Origin: Actinomycetota bacterium
Lineage (GTDB): Bacteria; Actinomycetota; Actinomycetes; Nanopelagicales; Nanopelagicaceae
Assembly: GCA_009702845.1 (NCBI GenBank)
Contig: WLHG01000014.1
Location: forward strand, 1 to 12,103
Length of the DNA: 12,103 nt
Reading direction: 5' to 3'
The notes under the pieces were generated by a model. That model ran no database searches. It had not been told where the DNA came from and saw only the letters and a program-made list of their open reading frames with translations. This document shows, in pieces, positions 8,666 to 12,103 of this stretch; position 1 is the first letter of the stretch, and the number at the start of each line of letters is the position of its first letter. The position numbers and the translations under genes were made by a program.

Positions 8666-8694
8666 TTGGAAGCGTAGTCGTGTGTCGATACAAT
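8666..8694 (+). promoter_or_regulatory. Predicted promoter of the alpha/beta hydrolase gene
   Basis: TTGGAA (8666-8671) and TACAAT (8689-8694) are separated by 17 bases, and TACAAT ends 7 bases before the ATG at 8702. This is the most complete promoter in the window. Its -35 touches the -10 of the opposing promoter and its -10 touches the opposing -35, so the two promoters lie on the same stretch of DNA face to face. Confidence 0.65.
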
Positions 8695-8699
8695 TTGAA
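8671..8699 (-). promoter_or_regulatory. Predicted promoter of the aldehyde dehydrogenase gene
   Basis: On the minus strand, TTCAAA (8694-8699, a 4/6 match to TTGACA) and TACGCT (8671-8676) are separated by 17 bases, and TACGCT ends 7 bases before the ATG at 8663. A leaderless or near-leaderless transcript is expected. This layout supports the ATG at 8663 rather than the TTG at 8693 as the start. Confidence 0.55.
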
Positions 8700-8701
8700 G
8701 C

Positions 8702-9412
8702 ATGGCCGAGATTATTAGACCCAGTACAGTCTTGCCCGCACAACGTACCCCTTTTCAAGTCCTAACAAGTGATGGGATCGAGTTAATCGGAGAAGTTGCA
8801 TTGCCGCTTGGAGTTAGCCGTGGAGCAATACTCTGTCTGCATCCACTCCCAACTGCCGGCGGAATGATGGATAGTCACGTATTCAAAAAAGCGGCCAATA
8901 GATTGCCTGCGATGGCCGGGATTACAGTTGTACGTTTCAATACACGCGGTACTACTAGCCAAGCAGGAAGCAGTACTGGCGAACACGACCATGGAGTATC
9001 TGAAGGCTTAGATGTTAAAGCGATGCTTGCATACTGTTTCGATACATTAAGGCTCGAAAATCTCTGGGTAGTTGGATGGTCATTTGGAACTGATTTAGCT
9101 TTGCAACATGCCAAAGATCCGAGACACCTCGGGCTGATACTTTTAAGCCCAACATTGCGTAGATCTACAAATGATGACCTCGAGTATTGGAATAGCGACA
9201 AACGTCCGATCACCGCCCTTGTGCCAGAGTTTGATGACTATTTAAAACCAGATGAAGCACGTGAACGCTTCGCGGTAGTGCCAACCCTAGAAATTATTCC
9301 TGTCAAAGGCGCTAAACATTTGTGGGTAGGTGAACCTTTTGTGCACCGTGTTTTATCTCAGATTAATTCAATCGTTACTGGAGATTCTAATGAGCTGCCC
9401 GTGGAGTTTTAA
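8702..9412 (+). CDS. Alpha/beta hydrolase, probable esterase or dienelactone-hydrolase-like
   Basis: This is a 236-residue cytosolic hydrolase of the alpha/beta fold. The oxyanion segment HPLPTAGG (47-54) follows the first core strands, and VVRFNTRG (76-83) is typical of the COG2945-like branch. The nucleophile elbow GWSFGTD (125-131) contains Ser127. The acid is probably Asp178 (or Asp179) in PEFDDYL, and the base is His206 in GAKHLWVGE. The triad is therefore complete and in the correct order. There is no signal peptide. It is divergent from the aldehyde dehydrogenase with interlocked promoters, which may mean opposed or coordinated control; a shared pathway (ester cleavage, then aldehyde oxidation) is only a guess. 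The stop codon overlaps that of the AI-2E family gene by sharing TTAA. Confidence 0.88.
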   Translation: MAEIIRPSTVLPAQRTPFQVLTSDGIELIGEVALPLGVSRGAILCLHPLPTAGGMMDSHVFKKAANRLPAMAGITVVRFNTRGTTSQAGSSTGEHDHGVSEGLDVKAMLAYCFDTLRLENLWVVGWSFGTDLALQHAKDPRHLGLILLSPTLRRSTNDDLEYWNSDKRPITALVPEFDDYLKPDEARERFAVVPTLEIIPVKGAKHLWVGEPFVHRVLSQINSIVTGDSNELPVEF

Positions 9413-10536
9413 GAAGCCTCAGCCCGCGGGATAACGACTTCATCCAGGATCAAGATTATTGCTGCAGCAACAGGAACAGCCAAAAGGCCTCCAATGAGAC
9501 CAAGCAATGACGAGCCAATGAGTGCGGCAATGATTGTTACTGCACCAGGAACCGACATAGTTTTCTTCATAATGCGCGGAGTTACAACGTAGTTTTCAAC
9601 TTGGACATAAACCACGTATGCCATAAAGGCAATTACGCCGATTAGGACTGATTGAGTCAGCGCGATAATCGTGACGATTGAACAGCCAATGAAGTGTCCC
9701 ACCAATGGAATTAGTCCGCAGACCAGAATTATCATTGCAATCGCAATTGGTGATGGCAGACCCAAAACTATGGCGAGAGCTAGTACGAAGACTGAAGCCA
9801 TTATTGCGATAATTATCTGGCTGCCGACGAAGGAGCCCACGCGCCCTATGATCGCATTTGTCAGGCGCCCAACACGATCGCGCCGACTTGCTGGTACGAG
9901 TGAGAGCCCCAAATTCACTGCTTGAGGCAGTGATGTTATGAAATACAGAGTTAAAACTAATACTGTTAAGAATGAGAAGAAACCAGAGAGGATTGATTTT
10001 CCAACTCCAAGGACACCACCGAAAGTTGAGATGAGTAAAGTTCCATTTGAAGTTACAGATTTTAATTTTGTTTGCAATGTATCAATGATTCCGTAGTGAT
10101 CATTGAGATTACTTATTGCCTTATTATTTGTTAAGTCATTTAATAGCTGAGGTGCCTTGTTAATTAATTGAGTTCCTTGGGATATGACTGGAGGTGCTAC
10201 AACAAGGGCGAAAAATATAACGAAGGCAATGACCGATGTGAAGATAATTGTTACGGCCATAGTTCTGGATAAGTTTTTTCTACGTAGTGCCTCAACTGCC
10301 GGATTCAGACCCATTGCTAGAAACAGAGCGATGAGAATTAAAACAAATATCTGACTGACGCTTGCTAGCGCCCTCATGAGAACAATCGCCGATAGTGCAC
10401 CTAGAGTTGCGATGAAACCGAAGTAGTAAGGGTGAGATCTATTAATTGGAGCACCCATAACACCGAAATCGGCTGGAGGGGTGGGAGCCTTTGCCGCCCG
10501 CTTGGTGACCTTCTTTATCTGCGCTGATATAGCCAT
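9409..10536 (-). CDS. AI-2E family transporter (membrane permease)
   Basis: This is a polytopic membrane protein of 375 residues, normal for the AI-2E/YdiK/PerM family (PF01594). After a basic Ala/Pro-rich cytoplasmic start there are hydrophobic segments near 37-58, 61-79, 93-115 and 182-202, then a cluster between about 239 and 365. The family signatures GLIPLVGHFIG (274-284) and QVENYVVTPRIM (312-323) are both present, and the soluble loop between about 116 and 170 is also typical. The family name comes from E. coli TqsA (autoinducer-2 export), but members also act as Na+/H+ antiporters or have unknown substrates, so quorum signalling should not be assumed. It is a single-gene unit divergent from DUF4032 with a predicted leaderless promoter. 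Confidence 0.92.
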   Translation of the reverse strand: MAISAQIKKVTKRAAKAPTPPADFGVMGAPINRSHPYYFGFIATLGALSAIVLMRALASVSQIFVLILIALFLAMGLNPAVEALRRKNLSRTMAVTIIFTSVIAFVIFFALVVAPPVISQGTQLINKAPQLLNDLTNNKAISNLNDHYGIIDTLQTKLKSVTSNGTLLISTFGGVLGVGKSILSGFFSFLTVLVLTLYFITSLPQAVNLGLSLVPASRRDRVGRLTNAIIGRVGSFVGSQIIIAIMASVFVLALAIVLGLPSPIAIAMIILVCGLIPLVGHFIGCSIVTIIALTQSVLIGVIAFMAYVVYVQVENYVVTPRIMKKTMSVPGAVTIIAALIGSSLLGLIGGLLAVPVAAAIILILDEVVIPRAEAS

Positions 10537-10542
10537 GTCCCT

Positions 10543-10572
10543 ATTCTAAAGTGAGGTTTGGCAAAGGCTCAA
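10543..10572 (-). promoter_or_regulatory. Predicted leaderless promoter of the AI-2E family gene
   Basis: On the minus strand TAGAAT (10543-10548) ends 6 bases before the ATG at 10536. A -35 candidate, TTGAGC (10567-10572, 4/6 match), lies 18 bases upstream. The spacing predicts transcription from the A of ATG. Confidence 0.6.
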
Positions 10573-10603
10573 TGGAGTTCACGTGATTGACACATTGATA
10601 GGT

Positions 10604-10609
10604 AAGAAT
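10604..10609 (+). promoter_or_regulatory. Weak predicted -10 box of the DUF4032 gene
   Basis: AAGAAT differs from TAnnnT only in the first base and ends 7 bases before the ATG at 10617. The perfect TTGACA at 10587-10592 is only 11 bases away, too close to pair with it. No Shine-Dalgarno sequence is visible. Confidence 0.35.
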
Positions 10610-10616
10610 AGGCGCC

Positions 10617-11843
10617 ATGACACTGCGAATAACTGGGTTAGGCGAGGAGATCGCTGCAGTCGCTGGCCTGCCCTGGCATTTGAGCCTGGAGGAGTGGCCT
10701 GAAGATCCAGCCCTTGCGGAAAAGCGAGGCATTTCTCGCCACGTAGTCCGATTGGTCCGGGCCACGAAGGATCCAGATTCTCAAGTCTATGCCGTGAAAG
10801 AGACTGTGCAGGAGTTCGCCAATCGTGAGTACAAGATATTGCGGGAGCTAACTCAGATGAGTGCTCCATGCGTTGAACAGATCGCCGTAGTTGAAGGTCG
10901 CACTGATAAGAATGGTGAAGAACTTCCGTGCGCAATAGTGACACGCTTTCTGCCCTACTCACTGCCATACCGTGTTCTACTATCGGGATCGGTCACCGCC
11001 CATGACATCACAACGATGGCCAACGCGCTTGCATTGTTAATGGTTCGACTGCACTTACTTGGCTTTTGGTGGGGAGACTGCTCCTTATCGAATACTTTGT
11101 TTAGACGTGATGCGGAAGGCTTTGCCGCATATCTTGTCGATGCAGAAACTGGCGAGTTTCAAAAAACACTTAGTGATGGCCAGCGCGAGCATGATTTAGA
11201 TATTGCGATGTTTAATGTTGCCGCAGAGTTGGAGGATCTTTCATTATCCGGAGTTTTGTATCCCGGAATGGATCCAGTGCGAGCAGCTGAAGCGGTTATA
11301 CGACGCTATCGTCGTATTTGGGCGGCCCTCAAAGAACGCCAGTTGCTCGATCCAAAAGATCGTCATGCAGTTGAGCGGGCAATGCGCGTATTGCACGATT
11401 TAGGATTTGCCGTTGAAGAGGTATCTATCACTATTGATGGTGATACGCAGATGATCTCTTTTCAGCCAAAGTTAGTCGCCGCTGGATATCACACTGCACG
11501 TCTGCGCGAGTTGATGGGAATAGATACCGAAGAGCTACAAGCAAAGCGTTTACTCGCCTCCTTTGATCGCTATCGTGCACGTGAAGAGAAATCGGGTGCA
11601 TCAGTAACCGAGATGGCCAAGAAATGGTTCCTTGAAGTTTTTGAACCAACAATCAATAGAGTTCCCGAATCGATGCGTGGGCGTGTGGAGCATGCTCAGA
11701 TGTTCCATGAAATTCTTGAAAACCGCTGGTATTTAAGTGAGGCACAGGGCGTTGACGTTGGTCTGGAGTATGCAACCGACAATTACATCAATGAAATCCT
11801 CCCATATAGGCGGGATTCAGGTATTGAGGTCGTTGCCCAGTAA
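10617..11843 (+). CDS. DUF4032 protein with a lipopolysaccharide-kinase-like N-terminal domain
   Basis: This is a 408-residue cytosolic protein of a family found in actinobacteria. Residues 1-200 resemble the kinase fold seen in Kdo/WaaP-type kinases: VYAVKE (57-62) with the ATP-binding Lys61, Glu71 in the following helix, VTRFLPYSLPYR as the hinge region (108-119), a catalytic loop WWGDCSLSNTLF (151-162) with Asp154 and Asn159, and LVDAETGE (173-180), where Asp175 takes the place of the DFG aspartate. All the key residues are kept, so it may be an active kinase. The rest (about 210-390) is the DUF4032 region, charged and helical, with RVEHAQMFHEILENRW near its end. The start is supported by the family-like LPWHLSLEEWPED (18-30). 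The substrate is unknown. A CnoX/YbbN-like gene follows after 9 bases. Confidence 0.9.
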   Translation: MTLRITGLGEEIAAVAGLPWHLSLEEWPEDPALAEKRGISRHVVRLVRATKDPDSQVYAVKETVQEFANREYKILRELTQMSAPCVEQIAVVEGRTDKNGEELPCAIVTRFLPYSLPYRVLLSGSVTAHDITTMANALALLMVRLHLLGFWWGDCSLSNTLFRRDAEGFAAYLVDAETGEFQKTLSDGQREHDLDIAMFNVAAELEDLSLSGVLYPGMDPVRAAEAVIRRYRRIWAALKERQLLDPKDRHAVERAMRVLHDLGFAVEEVSITIDGDTQMISFQPKLVAAGYHTARLRELMGIDTEELQAKRLLASFDRYRAREEKSGASVTEMAKKWFLEVFEPTINRVPESMRGRVEHAQMFHEILENRWYLSEAQGVDVGLEYATDNYINEILPYRRDSGIEVVAQ

Positions 11844-11846
11844 GAT
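11841..11846 (+). promoter_or_regulatory. Predicted leaderless promoter of the CnoX/YbbN-like gene (-10 box)
   Basis: TAAGAT includes the TAA stop codon of the DUF4032 gene and ends 6 bases before the GTG at 11853. The gene could therefore be transcribed independently, with the mRNA starting at the G of GTG, although it lies only 9 bases behind DUF4032. Confidence 0.45.
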
Positions 11847-11852
11847 TTCCAT

Positions 11853-12103
11853 GTGGGCAATCCTCCAAATTTTGCGCAAGCCGTAGATTTGAGTTCGCTC
11901 GGCAAACCTAAAGCAGCACCGAGTGCAGCGATGCCAGGTTTAGAAGTTACGGCGGCAAACTTAACGGCTGAATTTCTACCTCTATCTAGCACTAAACCCG
12001 TCATAGTTATTGCTTGGTCGGCGCGATCACCTGAATCAATTGAGATGGTTAACATTCTTGGAGCTTTAGAAAAGAGCTACCAAGGAAGTTGGGCGCTTGC
12101 TCG
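11853..12103 (+). CDS. Thioredoxin-like CnoX/YbbN-type protein lacking the CxxC motif (5' part)
   Basis: This is the start of a gene that runs off the right edge; 83 codons are visible. The GTG start gives MGNPPNFAQAVDLSSLGKPK, which resembles actinobacterial YbbN/CnoX proteins. These carry a thioredoxin domain followed by tetratricopeptide repeats and act as protein-holding co-chaperones. A linker is followed by the first thioredoxin strand and helix (LEVTAANLTAEFLPL, from about 30) and the central strand PVIVIAWSARSPES (48-61). In true thioredoxins the last part is WATWCxPC; here SARSPES has no cysteine, so no disulfide chemistry is expected. The ATG two bases upstream (11851) is in a frame that stops after 11 codons. 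The thioredoxin-like call is fair; the TPR half is outside the window and only inferred. Confidence 0.75.
   Translation, partial: MGNPPNFAQAVDLSSLGKPKAAPSAAMPGLEVTAANLTAEFLPLSSTKPVIVIAWSARSPESIEMVNILGALEKSYQGSWALA

Noticed and set aside
8664..8693. An N-terminal extension of the aldehyde dehydrogenase from a TTG at 8693.
   Set aside because: The 10 added residues lie in the shared promoter region, and a good -10 box (8671-8676) sits inside them, correctly placed for the ATG at 8663.
10587..10592. A perfect TTGACA -35 hexamer upstream of the DUF4032 gene.
   Set aside because: A matching -10 at 16-18 bases would fall on or just before the start codon and read TAGGCG or similar, a poor match, and transcription would begin inside the gene. 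It may be chance.
10579..10968. A 129-codon minus-strand open frame across the start of the DUF4032 gene.
   Set aside because: It overlaps the kinase-like N-terminal motifs on the plus strand and has no signs of a real protein.
11783..12055. A 90-codon minus-strand open frame near the right edge.
   Set aside because: The plus strand here encodes the DUF4032 C-terminus and then a thioredoxin-like protein with a good start and promoter; the antisense frame has no motif.

Overview
The window looks like a compact chromosomal segment from a small-genome, moderate-GC actinobacterium. My best guess is a freshwater acI / Nanopelagicales-type organism (Planktophila or Nanopelagicus-like). That guess rests on three things: actinobacterial marker proteins (a DUF4032 kinase-like protein, a MurA with Asp in place of the catalytic Cys, a small CxxC...HxxC protein, and a CnoX/YbbN-like protein without the thioredoxin cysteines); base composition that looks far less GC-rich than most actinobacteria; and extreme packing, with essentially no base left unused. 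The placement is inference. No rRNA, tRNA, mobile element, CRISPR array or phage gene is visible.

Layout. Bases 2-1809 (+) hold the 3' end of the F1Fo ATP synthase operon: the tail of atpG, then atpD and an unusually short atpC. A minus-strand pair, murA (first) and glpX, meets atpC tail to tail with one base between stop codons. murA is divergent from a PduO-type cobalamin adenosyltransferase gene (4019-4591, +). That gene converges, with overlapping stop codons, on a three-gene minus-strand operon: ABC ATPase (6815-5964), ABC-2 permease (5971-5177) and a secreted protein (5181-4588). The secreted protein appears to start at an ATT codon, so its signal peptide would be missed by routine gene calling. 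Divergent from this operon is a small zinc-ribbon-like gene (6858-7169, +). It converges on an aldehyde dehydrogenase (8663-7182, -), which shares a 38-bp promoter region with a divergent alpha/beta hydrolase (8702-9412, +). The hydrolase overlaps tail to tail with an AI-2E family membrane protein (10536-9409, -). Finally DUF4032 (10617-11843, +) is followed by the start of a CnoX/YbbN-like gene (11853 to the window end).

How it works together. Most genes are ordinary housekeeping: energy conversion (ATP synthase), gluconeogenesis (GlpX), the first committed step of peptidoglycan synthesis (MurA), B12 cofactor activation, aldehyde oxidation and export. The most striking global pattern is regulatory. 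Almost every gene that begins a transcription unit has a TAnnnT -10 box ending exactly 6 or 7 bases before its start codon. This predicts leaderless mRNAs whose first base is the A or G of the start codon. Genes inside operons instead use overlapping stop/start codons. The divergent pairs carry their promoters back to back or face to face in 28-80 bp. The points most worth following are the hidden ATT-started secreted protein in the ABC operon, the epsilon subunit lacking its C-terminal regulatory domain, and the leaderless, mutually overlapping promoters.
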